A DNA stretch of 64,000 nucleotides, taken from Pseudisothecium myosuroides (taxonomy: Eukaryota; Streptophyta; Bryopsida; Hypnales; Lembophyllaceae). The DNA is taken from assembly GCA_951799445.1 (NCBI GenBank), contig OX637296.1, forward strand, positions 5,022,001 through 5,086,000, given 5' to 3'. The translations under genes and the position numbers were made by a program. This document shows positions 45,138-58,213 of this stretch, one piece after another; the stretch's first letter is position 1, and every line of letters starts with the position of its first letter. A model generated the notes under the pieces. The model did no database searches. It was not told the origin of the DNA and saw only the letters and a program-made list of their open reading frames with translations.

Positions 45138-48100
45138 TGGCACTATGGATTTTGGAAATTCATTACTATTTCATACTTTACCAAAACAAAAAAATATGAT
45201 TCCACTTTTTATTTCTTTATATTTTGTGTCTCCACTTGTGAATTGTTTTTTACTTTTGCAACCCTCCAAGGATCCAATCAGATGATGAGAAAACCCAAAC
45301 TAGGAGAACGTGCTAGGGATTGGAGTGCCCAATGAGGGGCATGAGATAGCCTTCGGTAGCCTTGGCTTCCAATGCAAGAGCACTAGATTTCTAATTCAGT
45401 TCCATGGGTATTGGAGAATTAGCTTTTCAAAAAAATTATATTTTGGAGGCTCATGAAGAATAAATAAACCTATGAATCCACCAATGATATTTCCTATTAT
45501 TGAACCTATGAGGTGGAAAATGAGTGGGGAAGAAGGATTGTTTATTGTCAATTCTTGATCTTAACATTACAAGATTTTATTGGCTTCATTAGAGACTTCC
45601 CATCAATTTCTTCTAATAAAAAGTCCATTTTCTATCTACAAGCTTGTTTGCACTCCTTTTGAACACTTCACAATTCATCATAAATTATTTGGAACCTTCT
45701 CAAATAAAACACTTCGCAAGTTGGGGCAAGTTGCCAAAAGATCCTCTTCCACAAGCCTCCCGCTTCTAAATGTTTGGGAGCACACACACCTCCAAATGTT
45801 AGACCCCTTTCTCCATACTCAAATCCTTAAGTCCAAAAGATCTTAACAGTTTATTAAAGATAAGTCTACCACCAACTTGGACATTTTTAGGCTAAAAGTC
45901 AGATGAAAATAGTTCTATGAAACACTATTTTGACATTTTTAGCCTTAACCTAAAAGTTAATTAAAAATAGTTCTAACATCAGCTTCCAAATTTTAAATCT
46001 AATTGTAGATCTAGATTTAGATCTACATGTTAATTAAAAATTAAAAATAGCTCTATACTTTGACAACTTTTGAGTTATCTTCTCTTTGTATATCAAGGTG
46101 AACCACACAATGCCATCAGTTTGAATTATGTTTACTTTGTGTATCAAAGATGACTCACACAATGCAAATTATCTTTGCTTTGCTTCCATCTTAGATGTCT
46201 TTATGGGTTGTATCTTGTTGTACTAAGTTTTGTTATTTAGCTATAGTACCTTGTCTCTATGCTTGCAAAAACGGTGTCCTTCTACGTTTTTTCATACTCT
46301 ATTTGCAATTCCCGGTTTAGCAATTGCTATGATGAAATTGTCAAATTTGTTGGTTTATAAATGTAGTTGGTGACTTCTCACTCTTTTGCAAATCCTTGTT
46401 GAATTGGCTCTAGGCTTTTGAGGCAATTCCTTTTTCTCTTTCTCCAATTAGGTTATATAATTCTAATTTCAATAAACAATTACTCTGATAAAAGTATCAT
46501 TTTTGTTGCTTCAATTGGCAATTTTTCATTACATAAATTCTTTTTGAATTGGATATGGGAATGATTTTCCTAATAGTTCAATCCAAATTGATGACATATA
46601 AATATTGATAAAGAAAGGTATGTTGACCTTTTATAATTTTATAAATATTTTGACTTAAGAGCATGGTGTTTATTAAATCATATATTACACTTGTTTAGAT
46701 GATTTTGATTCTTGGCGCAAAATTCTTGGTAGTCGAAAATTGCAAAATGTAATGCACACAAGTACAATAGGTGACAATTCCTTATTTAAAGAACAACTCA
46801 AACAGCAAACTACATGTCAAGCATGATTTCAAAATCCTGTTGGATGTCACCAATAACAAGTATGTTATTCTACCTCTTAAATTTTGTTTTTTTGTAGTTC
46901 TTTTGTAAATTGTATTTGCATATTGTGATGTGTTGTATAGTCAATTTTGTCTTCATATTTAGTTTTTTTCAAATACATTTCAAAGTCATTTTAGTAACTT
47001 AAATTTGAAATTTTAATCCAAGGATGTGCGGCTACCATAATCTCAAGAAATGGGGTGATTAATTATGCACCATTGGATCAAATTCATGTATTGAGTTTTG
47101 ACGCTTAATTTTATTTTGAAGCCATTAGATACATGCTATTGTAGAAAAGTTAATGTTCATAGATTAGTTTATATTGAGTCATAACTTCAAGCCAAAAAAC
47201 TTAACTCACTATTTCAAACCTTATTACTTATTATTTTTAAACAAAATCTTCAATACATTTCTTACACTAACATTGTTTATTTATTGCATATAGTTTATTT
47301 ATGTTTTTTATTTTTGTACTATTTGTACTATTTATACTATTTAGATTATATTATATTATTATATTTTTACAAATAATTATAAAAGTTACTAAATGTTGTT
47401 TATTTGATTGAATGTAAATAACTCCAAAATAGAGTATAGAGAATCATTGAATATATTTAGAGGAACTACTATGTGCTATTTAAAATAATTTTTAAAGATA
47501 AAAATTACATTTATGGCAATTTCATTAAAATTGCGATATTATTTTTAAATGGCATGAAAACAGTTCAGGACAACCGTTTTAAATCAATACATGTCCTAGA
47601 TGGTTCAGAACGGTTGTTGTAAAATCTATATTTTTCCTAGATGGTGAAAATGGTACACCGTCAAAGTGGCACTTAGAGTACCGCCATTTTAATAAAATTG
47701 CCCATATTTATTGATGGCTATTGGGAGCACAATGTTTGGAACTTAGAACCATTAGCTCACACTAATATGGTAGTTCATAGTACCAAAGTTACATGAATTT
47801 TAGAAGGGCACAAATATAAAAATTTATATCCAATGCAACACTCATCCAACTTTCATTTGAATTTTGATCAAAGGTTCACAAATTAAATCTCATTTTATAT
47901 AAAATTATCCAGCTTAAAGTGAGATCTTGCATTATCCAAACTCTTGCACTATCTACCAATGGTCTTCCAATTTTCCACTATATATGTTTACATTTTATAT
48001 CCTAAATTTATCAATTATCCAATTAAAAAAGGGGAGAAACTATTACACATTATGAAGCAATTGAATTATTTATTCATCTTTTGCATAATTTATCTCAATA

Positions 48101-48314
48101 AAAAATGGATTTTTTTGGAGGTAAAGTTTGATTATTATTTTAAATTCAATTCCATTAACTACATATATTTTGTACCTTATTACTACAATCAATGGAACAA
48201 CTTTTGGGACAAAGCCTCATTGGTTTGTTGTTATTGTTGGTTATGTTCTATTATATGTCTCTATTCCCCAAGAAAATTGGTGGAGATATGCCTAACATGA
48301 TGATGAGTTTGGCA
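45138..48314. other. No gene recognised
   Basis: About 3.2 kb of AT-rich sequence. Open frames here are short and show no recognisable protein. Confidence 0.35.
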
Positions 48315-48394
48315 CTCCCTCTCTTTCTGAAAAGACCCATGTTTCCTTTGTAAAACACAAAGAACACATGGGTCTTTTTCAAAACCAGAGGGAG
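48315..48394. mobile_element. Stowaway-like MITE
   Basis: 80 bp hairpin with ends CTCCCTCT and AGAGGGAG and arms GAAAAGACCCATGT/ACATGGGTCTTTTTC, followed by TA (CA on the left). CTCCCTC ends and a TA target are typical of Stowaway (Tc1/mariner) MITEs. Confidence 0.75.
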
Positions 48395-49150
48395 TACATT
48401 TTTAAATTCAAAATCTAGAGGCCAATCAAATTTCACAAAAGGAGGTCAAAGTCAACTCAATTTTTTGGGTAGAATCAAAAAATACTTTTTCTTTCACTTC
48501 AAATGATTATATCTTTCAATCTATACAGTCACAGTTCACAATTTTTTTACCACATATTTTCACACAAGTTTACTGCAAGATTCTATGGTCAGATTCTCAA
48601 CACTAAAAATGACAGTTTTCAATGGATATCGAGCAGAAAATCGCCTCAAAACTTCATGGATTACCCTTGCAAGTTTTGCATTTTCCTCTTTCCTGTGAAT
48701 GTGCCTTAGAGTAAACCTAACATGCACAAAATAAAAATAGCACTTGTGATGATAACGTGAAAAATAAAAGAACTCTAAGCTAAGGTAAATGCACCCATAG
48801 TCGATCACAATGTTTAGCCAACTATAGGGGGGCACTATTTCCAACCAAGGCTGAAAAGCTTGGAATGTTTTTTTTTTCAAGGTTGGAACTAATAAGGTTA
48901 TGACACATGTCCCAAAGTAGAGGCAGAAATTAGGAAATAGTGAGTGGGAAAGCAGTTTTTTAGATGACCAGAATTGGATGACTCTCAACATTGGCTACTA
49001 GTCCGAATAACTTTTTGACTCCCAAAATTCATAGTAACTTCAAGTTTGGGAATAAAATTATGAAAATTTGGGAACCCCCATAATTCTTATCTTTCTACAC
49101 GTGAAAATTTTTCTACACCTTATATTGCTCATCACTTGCTGCGAAATCCC
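48395..49150. other. Decayed Y' arm, otherwise nothing
   Basis: About 48494-48660 resembles a TTAA-family Y' arm (TCTTTCAATCTATACAGTCA...AATGACAGTTTTCAATGG) without its TTAGGGG end. The remainder is unremarkable. Confidence 0.45.
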
Positions 49151-49154
49151 TTAA

Positions 49155-50085
49155 CCCCTAAAGGACCGGCATGCGTTTTTTGGCCGTATAGAAATTATGG
49201 GCAGTTCCGTGTGACTAGAGATTTCCATATTTTAAGCTGAAATTTTAATAGAAGGTGGGCGCGAGGAATATCTTTCATATGCACTAAATTTCAGCACATT
49301 TGGAAATAGGAGTCAAAAGTTATGGCCAAATATGTTACTTTTTTCGTAACTGGGCAGTCCGGGCAGCAAGAAAAATTTAACAAAAATTTGATTTTTTTTT
49401 TTTAATATTTTTTTTCTTGTAGATTATATTTTTGTCTATCTGGAAAGCTTTGATTCATTTCATTTGGATTTGTTATGAAATAGTTATGATCATTCTTGTT
49501 TTTCAGGCAATTAGAGCATCTTCTTGAAAAAAATAACTTGTAGGATGCATTTCTAAATGCTATTTTTGCAATTTAAAAAAAAAAATTCTCATGGTTTAGT
49601 TTATTTGCTAGAACAATCTCACCATTGGGATTAGTGTATTTTAATTCCATCTAAAATATATTAATGTTTTAGATTTTCCTTCTATCTCATACCTACTTCT
49701 ACTTAATAAATTTTTTAGGAATGATAATTAAGTTTTTTTGAATACTATTTTCTTCCCTAGACTCTCAACTCAATTCTCCACTATAAAGATTTGAAGCACA
49801 AAACGCTGTAGTGCAAAAATTTTAAGTGCAAAATGTTTAAAGTCAAAAAATCTAGTCCTGCAATGTGCTGAAATACTTGTTTTTTCCACTTTAAACGCAG
49901 ATATCTTGCAATCTGAGCGGTCAAAAATTCTGAAATTTTTTCCACACATTCTTATACTAGTTAGGTGTAAGATCCTACGGTTAGATTTGAAAAAAAAAAC
50001 ATTTTTCATTTTTTTTTACTCCTTGCTATAGAAATGGCAGTTTTGATGGTTTTTTGGCAGAAAAAAAGCCTTGGGCCTTTAGGGG
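49155..50085. mobile_element. TTAA-flanked element, full length (X-Y')
   Basis: CCCCTAAAGGACCGGCATGC after TTAA (49151-49154) and GGGCCTTTAGGGG before TTAA (50086-50089); 931 bp. X arm contains TTTTTTGGCCGTATAGAAAT; Y' arm ends with AGAAATGGCAGTTTTGATGG. Confidence 0.88.
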
Positions 50086-50160
50086 TTAAGTTATCGGAAA
50101 TAGGTACTTCTACCTTAATGCCTACTTCACAGCAACCCCAAATTCAGGAGTATTAACAAG

Positions 50161-50296
50161 TCAACATTCTCCAATCCTCCTCTCTTCCTCTGCACCTTTG
50201 AGAGTCCATTGCACTCAACTGCGTGTTTTCAACATTCTCCAATCCTCCTCTCTTCCTCTGCACCTTTGAGAGTCCATTGCACTCAACTGCGTGTTT
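50161..50296. repeat. Perfect 68 bp tandem duplication
   Basis: TCAACATTCTCCAATCCTCC...GCGTGTTT occurs twice without a mismatch (50161-50228, 50229-50296), so the duplication is recent or an assembly artefact. Confidence 0.95.
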
Positions 50297-50967
50297 ATTG
50301 ACCCGACAATCGATCAATTCGGTCCAGTGAAAAACACACTTTGAATCATTCAAAAGAAAAATCTACATATTGGAGAATTCCGAAATGGAAGTCCATTGTA
50401 TTAAGCCTTGATACAGTGCCTCCATACATGCATGCATCTTTGTTAATTTCTGACAACCGCAAGCAGCAACCGTCTGTTTGATTTTGCTCACTGAACTATG
50501 AAATTGAATGACCATGTCCGTCACTCACGCGAGCAAGCGAGCGAGCGAAAGAAAGCTTTAATTATTGTTGCAGCAGTCAAACCTTTGGTTTCAGGTGGGG
50601 TTGAAAACTTGAAATCAGGGGTGTGGGTCGGAGCTGCCTCTTCACATGGAGGCTTAGAAGAAGGGCAGCTTGATTTGGGGCTGCACAGACAGACAGAAAG
50701 AAAGGGCAGTTGAAATGAATATTAACTTACTTACAAGCTGAGCGAGCTCTGCAGTGGACAGATACTGGTGGAAGGAAGGTGTTTGACTTCAGTTTTGGGC
50801 ATAAGCTTCATTAACATAACTTCCACTTGTGAGGAAGGAAGGAATGAACGAACGAACGAACGAACTTGTGCAGTTATTAATTTATGATGGTGTCTATAAC
50901 CGAAGAGCATCTTCAATGGAAACAGTAGACTGACGCAGTGATGGTGAAGGAGAGAGTCGGAAATGCA
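50297..50967. other. No gene; short microsatellites
   Basis: GAGCGAGCGA-type run at about 50530, (GAAC)n at about 50844-50865, and GAAGGAAGGAA before it. Sequence is less AT-rich than its surroundings, but no exon is supported. Confidence 0.5.
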
Positions 50968-51228
50968 GGACACTAAATCCTCCATTCGAAGTGGGACCAG
51001 CGGGGTGAATTTTGTGTTTTGGGGGGTAAAAGTAAAAAAAAGCCCCGTAGTTTTCGCCGTGTCTAGGATATGTTGCTAGCCTCTCCTAGCCAATTTGGGG
51101 TCTCTGATTGCAAATATAAATTCTAAATTTGCAAAAAAAAAATTGTGTGAAAAATAAAAAATTCCTGCGCTTTTCCCAGGGGTAAATTTGGCCTGCATGG
51201 CCCACTTCGAATGGAGGATTTAATGTCC
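50968..51228. mobile_element. Inverted-repeat MITE, GGACA(C/T)TAAATCC ends
   Basis: Left GGACACTAAATCCTCCATTC and right GAATGGAGGATTTAATGTCC form about 28 bp inverted ends, continuing into GAAGTGGG. The inner part (TGATTGCAAATATAAATTC, AATTTGCAAA) matches 60490-60720, a relative without clear ends. Target duplication not identified. Confidence 0.7.
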
Positions 51229-52406
51229 TCCGTCGGAAATTGAATGGAAATAAAGAATGTGCCCCAATGTGATTGACCTCTATTGAGGGCACATTAGATT
51301 TTGGTTCTTGTACAGTACAGTCAGGTCTAGCTGAATTACGAATTTTTGAATCCTCCTGAGATTAGGAGAACTTCGAGAGGCCTGTGTGCGCTAAAAAATG
51401 AACGGAATTTAGAATTTAGAATTGCATTAGAATCACATTGAAGTCTACTTTATCATCATTACAAAAAACACATATGTAATTGAAAATCATACAAAGAGTT
51501 TGATGTTTTCTATACACTATATACTATCTAGTGTTGCCAACATTTGTCAAAATTACAACTTGTATTCAATGGTACATATAAGAAATGAACCTTCACCATT
51601 GCTTTAGAGATACTTAATCCCATACCACTTGATTCGCTTGGTTGATTTCTTGCTTGTTCTTCACTCAAATGCAAAAAATCTTTGACTATCTTCCAAAGAA
51701 TCTCTATGAAATGGTAGATAGTGGAAAAAGGAATCCAAATTGTTGTATGATTTTAATTTATTCATTTTTCACTTGTTATGAAGTTGAAGTACACTTCATT
51801 GTGATTCCAACATAATTTGCAGTAAGTTTCAAAAGCAATCTGTTTTTGAGCATGCTAGAGCTTCCTAAAGTTGCTAAACTTTCTAGTGAAAACTGAATGA
51901 AAAATTCGTAAATGAACTGGACTTGACTGTACAGTAGTTTTTGCTTCAATCAGTCTATGCAAAGCGTGGCAAGCAAGCCAACAATAGTGGTCAAAGGAAA
52001 TCAGAGCAACGACTACCAAGGTTGTATGGTTGAGATTTCTATACTTTAGTGATTTGTAGACCTATAACACTTCAAAACCAATGATGTTCTTAAACCCAAA
52101 AATGTTAGGACTCTAAGGAGTTAAACACACTCACTCACAAGCAGTTAAAAGTAATAACACAATTATATGGAAATTAGAGTTAGACTTGAAGGATATATTG
52201 ATTACCAAAGTAGAATACAATACAATAGATTTTAGAAAAGATGCGGAGGTCTTTTTTTGCTAGTCATAATAGTGTCTGTAGATGCAGTTTTACCTTGCTA
52301 TTGTGGGGTGAAAAATGAATGAAGTTGAAAGCCGTTTTTTTGCATACATATATGTATTATTTTATATGTGTGTACATACATACATGAAGCTATTAATATA
52401 TATGAC
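51229..52406. other. No gene recognised
   Basis: AT-rich sequence without recognisable exons or repeats. Confidence 0.35.
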
Positions 52407-52410
52407 TTAA

Positions 52411-52930
52411 CCCCTAAAGGACCGAGGCCTTTTTTCTATCAAAAAACATTGAAAACTGTCATTTCTATAGCAAAGAGTAATAAAGAATTTAATTGTTTTT
52501 TTTCCAAATCTAACCATAGGATCTTACACCTGACTAGTATTAAAAAGTGTGAAAAAAATTTCAGAACTTTTGACCGCACAGATTGCAAGATATTTGCGTT
52601 TAAAGTGGAAAAAACAAGTTTTTCAGCACATTGCGGGACTAGATTTTTGACTTTGAACATTTTTAACTTAAATTTTTTGCACTACAGAGTTCTGAGCTTC
52701 AAATTTTCATAGTGGAGAATTGATTTGAGAGTCTAGGGAATAAAAAAAATTCAAAAAAACTTAATTATCATTCTTAAAAAAAATGTTAAGTAGAAGTAGG
52801 TACAAGATAGAAGGAAAATCTAGTATTCATATATTTTAGATGAAATTAAAATGCACTAATCCCAATAATGAGATTGTTCTAGCAAATAAACTAAACCATA
52901 AAAAAAATTTGAAAAATTTGAAAAATTGTC
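52411..52930. mobile_element. Solitary Y arm of the TTAA family
   Basis: CCCCTAAAGGACCGAGGCC after TTAA (52407-52410), then CATTGAAAACTGTCATTTCT and the rest of a Y arm. The X' half and right end are missing, so the element is truncated. Confidence 0.65.
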
Positions 52931-53249
52931 CTTTAATGTGGGCACCATTTTAGGTATCCTCCCAATTCATTTTCCCTTCAAAAATAGGAGTCGATTTTGA
53001 GGAGTGGTTCATTTTTGGTGTAGTTACCTTTTAAGGGCATTGCCATGGTTGCTCGATGAACAAGGGCGCCAACAGGCACTTTTGAGGTTTGGTGTCCCTT
53101 GTTCAAGAGCCAAATTTTTTTAAAGAGTCAAGGAGACTCGCCCAGACAGTGATGAAAAGTTCACTCATAGCCATTATTTTAATATTTTGAAGAGAATCTT
53201 TGGCACTCTTGAAATGAAACTTTTCAACACATGGGATCAAAAGGATTAA

Positions 53250-55582
53250 CCCCTAAAGGACCGTTTGTCCCCTCGGGGGACAAATTGGGTCTGGGTAGGT
53301 TCCTAATGTCTCAATTTTTTTGAATTTTTTTGAATTTTTTTGAGGTTGTGTACTTTCCCGAGAGCTTTGTGGATATGTAGTTTTTTGTTCAATTGGATTC
53401 TGGATGAAGAAGTTATGGGCATTTTTCCACCAAGCCAAACTTGGGGGCAGGCTGGGCTGTCATATTTTAGTTGACTTCGGAGGGGGCAGGCTGTGCGGGA
53501 AGGAGGCGGAAGGCCAGGTGGGCAGCAGTTAAGCCCGCATTGGAATGGCTCGTTCCATTTGTTAAAAAACAAACAAACAAAACACGCAGTCAAGCTCGCG
53601 CCTAAGCCTGGTCGTGCGACCTCCGGTTGCAGGGAAGGGGATGGTCGGGGAAGGGCCCGTTCCTAAGTCGTAGGAGGGAGGAGCCGGATCGGGCGAGGCA
53701 GCAACGCTTGTGAGCTGCGGCCCTCAAGATTTCACTTTTGCATTAAGGTAGGAGGTCCAGAAATGGAGCATCCAAGCGCTGAAACTGAATTTTGGGGAGG
53801 TAAAACATCTTGAAATATTTTTCAGTAAATTTTCCTTGAAAGACAAGTGGAATTGAAATCTAACCCAAGTCATTTCATATATTTTGGACCTTTGTGGAAT
53901 TAGTTAAAAAAAATTGAAGTTGGAAAAAAGTGGTCATTTGTGGTCATCAAAATGGACCACCTCCTGAAATGTGCATAGGTGGTACATTGAAGAAAGCAAA
54001 ATGTACCTCTGAGTTATGTTTTATTTTAATGCCCACTCCGTTTTACAGCCTCCTACCTTACAAATTTTTTGCAATTTCTGTGTGTGCGCTGCATTTTATC
54101 ATCTGCAATATTAGAAATTTTAGGAATTGCTTTAGAATTATTTTTTCTATTATTTTATCCTAAGACTTGAATCTCGGTAGTGGATGGAACAAATTCTGAA
54201 GCAAATATGTAGGCGTATGAATTATTTTGGGGGAGAAGAAGAGGAATTAGCTAAAAAAAATTGGGGGGCATTCAAAGGTGAAAATATGAATTTATGGGAT
54301 TTTTATTTATTCTAATGTTGTAGATATTTGTGATTGTTCTAAGATACCTTGTCAATAAACAGTGAAATTATAGAGTATTTAAATTTTTTAGACCTTCTAT
54401 AGAGAACTAGAAATCTCCAAAGTCTTTACACGCAGCAAAAAATTGGAGGCTCATGCAAGCCTTTGACATTATTTTCTGGAGCAGGGATTGTTCAAATGGC
54501 TTGTCAAATGGCTTTTGATGGCTTGCATATCTGATGTCCTCAAAAAAATGCAACTTTGTTATCTCATGTCTTTTTTAGTTTGCATGCCATTTGATATATA
54601 TGGACATGGCACATGCAGGAGAACAAATAAGTTTTGACAGGGAGCTACCCAGAAGAAGAAACACAAGAACACAGTGATCTGGATGGAGATAAGGTAGTAA
54701 GCCTGTTTGCAAGAGCTAATTGCTTTTTAGGGGAAGGTGAACACCTCTAAGCAATTTTCAGTTCATTTTCACAAAAAAGAGAAATAAAAGTGGCATCTAA
54801 CCCAAGTCGTTTCATATTTTTTGGACCTTTGTGAGATTAGTTATGAATTTTTGAAGTTCATAGAGAAGTAGGTGGATAAAAACATGTGATGGATGGAGTA
54901 CATTGTAGGTGGATGATGTAGTGAGTTGGAGCTCCCATGCAATGGAACTGTAGGGAAATATCGGGAACGCATGGGAACAAACCTTTTTTCCCATTGCCCC
55001 AAAGACTTTGGCTCACCAAAGCCTTCTAATTTCATTAGAAATTAGAGTGTGTGTTTTTTTTGGAATTTTTTTTTTTGGAATTTGTCAAAGATAAATAAAT
55101 GTTTCAATCTACAGTTGGGATTTTTGAGTATTGAAATTATGAAGTAGAAAACTTGTTAACAAAAAAAAGGTAGTGTATTGTCAATTCTTCGGGCATTGTG
55201 TCATTACAAGAATTTTTTGGATGTGTTCCACACATTTTTTTGAAGTGAAATTTGGTGGACATATGTATAACATTATCCTCAGTATGTTAGATTTTTTTAA
55301 TTCAAACTCTTTAGTGCAAAAAATTTCCATGAATGGCGGTCAAAGGCAGCTGAAGTTGCAGGGCAGAGTTCAAAAAAACTTTTTTCCTAACTTTGAATGC
55401 TCATATCTTCCAATCCGTACGGTCAAATTTGATGAAATTTTTACCACGTGATCTCAGATAAGTGAAGTGCAGGATCCTATGGGTAGATTCTAAAAAAAAT
55501 TCTTTGGATTTCTTAAGTGAATGCACCAGAAATGGCAGTTTTGAATGTTTTTTGACAGAAAACACCCTCAGTCCTGTAGGGG
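53250..55582. mobile_element. TTAA-family ends 2.3 kb apart, with foreign interior
   Basis: CCCCTAAAGGACCGTTTGTC after TTAA (53246-53249), X arm to about 53460. A Y' arm runs from about 55330 and ends GTCCTGTAGGGG before TTAA (55583-55586). The middle holds a GC-rich block (53455-53730), a separate MITE (53746-54055) and unassigned AT-rich DNA. It is either one enlarged element or two truncated ones. Confidence 0.5.
53746..54055. mobile_element. TA-flanked MITE, AGGTAGGAGG ends
   Basis: Left AAGGTAGGAGGTCCAG and right CAGCCTCCTACCTTAC; TA on both sides. Inside is CCCAAGTCATTTCATATATT...GGACCTTTGTGG, also found at about 54795-54845, and in altered form at 63475. Confidence 0.6.
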
Positions 55583-55586
55583 TTAA

Positions 55587-57197
55587 ATGGCTTAGCAAGC
55601 CACGACTAAGACTCACTAGTTGCCTCTACCCTCGCCACTTTTTGAAGTGGCCGGACATCATTTTTCTCTTGGCGTGCGTGCTGTGGGGAAGTATTTCAAT
55701 CTCAGACACGCCCACTGACCGAGTCAAAGCCCTTGGCGAGCCGCCGTGGAGTTGCTCTTAGCCTTCATGTTTATTGTCTTTCCTTCAGTCACGTACCTTG
55801 CTCATCAGAGTGATGCTCAGATGCTCATCATCACTTGTCCACTTAGCTACTGATGAAGCACTGTTATGTGTAGAATATTCCACACTGTGGAGTCAAGGCA
55901 GTGACAGTGCGTGATTCTGAATGGTATGCTCTATAACAAACCTGCCATGTATCTTAACTTAAACAGAGTAGTACAGGTATGTCGGTTTGCTAAGTGCAAT
56001 GATTTTTTTTTTTTTTTTTTGACACAAATGAAACGGAATTTCATTGCAATAGAAATAAAATAAGCGCAATGATTTTGAATGCTGGTTCACTAGCCATCCC
56101 TTCCTCCACCATCAGAATGAAGTCAGGAACACAGTTGCACTTCACGGAGTCTCAACATCAGATCCAGACCATCTGGCCTTGCGGGGTGAAAATTGAATGA
56201 ATACTTAGCTTCAAGGTATTAATACTGCAAAATATCCTAGAGTTTCAATTGAGTTTGTGAATTGGCTGACTAACTAAAGAAGTTTGCCGCAGGCCCCCAA
56301 CACACTTTGAAGTTCCAAAAACTTACATATCTTTTTAGAGACACTATTGCACAACAAAGGAAGGAAGTTGCATTTCGATGACTCATAAGTCATAACATTC
56401 AGCAGCCCTTCCTTCATGCACCCTGCTCATCACAGTGAGCAGGGTGCATGAAGGAAAGACAGTGGACATGAAGACTGTTGAATGTTATGAGACATTGAAA
56501 TGCACTTAGTCTCCACCTGCCCACTTAGCTACTGATGAAGTACTGTTGAATGTGGAATAGTCTACAAAGCCATCTCCTGTAAAGCCAAGGTAGTGACAGT
56601 GCATGCTCCTGAATGTTATGCTCTAAAACAAACCTCGCATGTATCTTACCTTAAACAGAGTCGTACAGGTATGCTCACTAAACGCAGTGATTTTGAATAC
56701 TGGTTCAGAAGCCCTCCATTCCTCCACCTTCAGAATGAAGTCAGGACACAGCTGCACTTCAAGGAATCTCAACATCAGATAGAGAACATTAGGCCTTGCA
56801 AGTTCATGATGTTTGCAGGACTCGTGCACTCATGTAAGTACACAATGAAATGAAAAATAGCCAATCAATAATTTTACTGGAAATTATACATTGGGTAGTT
56901 GCAGTGCAATAGTAATCTCTGGCTACGTATTTAGGTAAGGTGAAAACAACCAAATCCGTCAAAATAAGCAATTCAATGTAGTTGGAGGCACTTTTTACTA
57001 GATTAAAAAAAAACATAAATATTTTTGTAGTTTTAGAAATAGAAAATTGTGAAATTCTGAAAAAGAATGAGAATTTTTGGATAAGACATTAAATTGCTAT
57101 GAATTCTCAAAGTGGAACCCCGGAGGCCATTGATACTAAGTCACATTGCTTGGTCATAATACCAAAATCTAAAGAATCAACAATCAACCAATCCCAA
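55587..57197. repeat. Diverged tandem duplication, about 680 bp period
   Basis: About 55850-56195 and 56528-56805 share TACTGATGAAG(C/T)ACTGTT, GCATGTATCTTACCTTAAAC, TCCTCCACC(A/T)TCAGAATGAA and TCTCAACATCAGATA. A poly-T run (56005-56022) interrupts the first unit. The second begins after a perfect hairpin at 56409-56456. Open frames in the units are not kept between copies, so coding is doubtful. Confidence 0.65.
56409..56456. other. Perfect 21 bp stem hairpin
   Basis: TTCCTTCATGCACCCTGCTC and its exact complement are separated by a 6-base loop (TCACAG). It is a small isolated hairpin next to the duplicated unit. Confidence 0.8.
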
Positions 57198-57201
57198 TTA
57201 A

Positions 57202-58117
57202 CTCCTATTGTCAAGTCCCATTGTCCCCTCAAGGGACAAAATGGATTTCATGTGGTTTCAATATTTTTTTGAATTTTTTTGGCTAAAGATAGAAAAACAC
57301 ATTAGCTTTTTGAAAATAGAATTCTTAATTCAATCGGTGCTTGGGGGCAAAAGTTATGGCCCCCAAAGCCCAAATTTTAGTTTGGCACGTAAAAAAAAAG
57401 ACCCACAAAACTCAAAATAAAATATTAAATTTTCTTTTCTTAGTTTATATTTTACGTACATAAAAAGCTTTGATTCATTCCATTTGAATTTGTTATGTGA
57501 AAATTATGGACAGTCTTGTGTTTTGGACAGTCTAAGCATCTTCGTGAAAAAATAATGTGTAGGATTCATTTCTGAACTCAATTTTCACAATTTTTCAAAA
57601 AAAAGTTTCACAAGGTTTAGGGATTAAGATCTCTTGCTAGAACAATCTCACCGTTGAGATTAGTGTGTTTCAATTTCATCCTAGAGCTATCAATGGTTTT
57701 GTTTCCCTTTAATCTTGAACCTACTTCTATTGAACAATTTTTTAATGAATGAAATTTAAGTTGTTTTCTTTTGAATTTTTTTCCAAGAATCTTAGCTTAA
57801 TTTTTCAATATAAAAAATTAGAAATTCAAAATCAGTAGAGCAAAAAATTTAAGTTAAGAAGGTTTAAAGCCAAAAAAATCTAATCAAGCAAGGTACAAAT
57901 AAACTTGTTTTCTTCACTTTAAATGCAAATATCTTGCAATCTATGTAGTCAAAGTTTTTGAAATTTCTTCCACCCATTCTCACACTAGTCTAGCATCAAA
58001 TCTTGTAGTTAGTTGTGAAAAAAATAAACATTAAAATTTTTTTTTTTGCTCTTTGCAATAGAAATGGCAGTTTAGAATGGGTTTTTTTATAGAAAAAAGG
58101 CCTTAGGACTTTAGGGG
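57202..58117. mobile_element. TTAA-flanked element, full length (X-Y')
   Basis: TTAA at 57198-57201, diverged left end CTCCTATTGTCAAGTCCCAT, right end AGGACTTTAGGGG before TTAA (58118-58121); 916 bp. Arms match those of 44569 and 49155. Confidence 0.75.
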
Positions 58118-58213
58118 TTAAGTATGGGAATGGTTTAATTGCCGACTTTTGGGAATACTTTCAAAAGAAGTCTAGTTGTTAGAAATAGTTGTTAGAAGTC
58201 TAGTTATTGGTTT

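Noticed and set aside
47944..48300. 118-codon frame rich in Tyr, Ile and Phe
   Set aside because: Composition follows AT-rich DNA; no recognisable motif.
56005..56060. Poly-T followed by GACACAAATG...TTTCATTG as a LINE 3' end
   Set aside because: Only the tail-like motif is present; no reverse transcriptase frame or target duplication was found.
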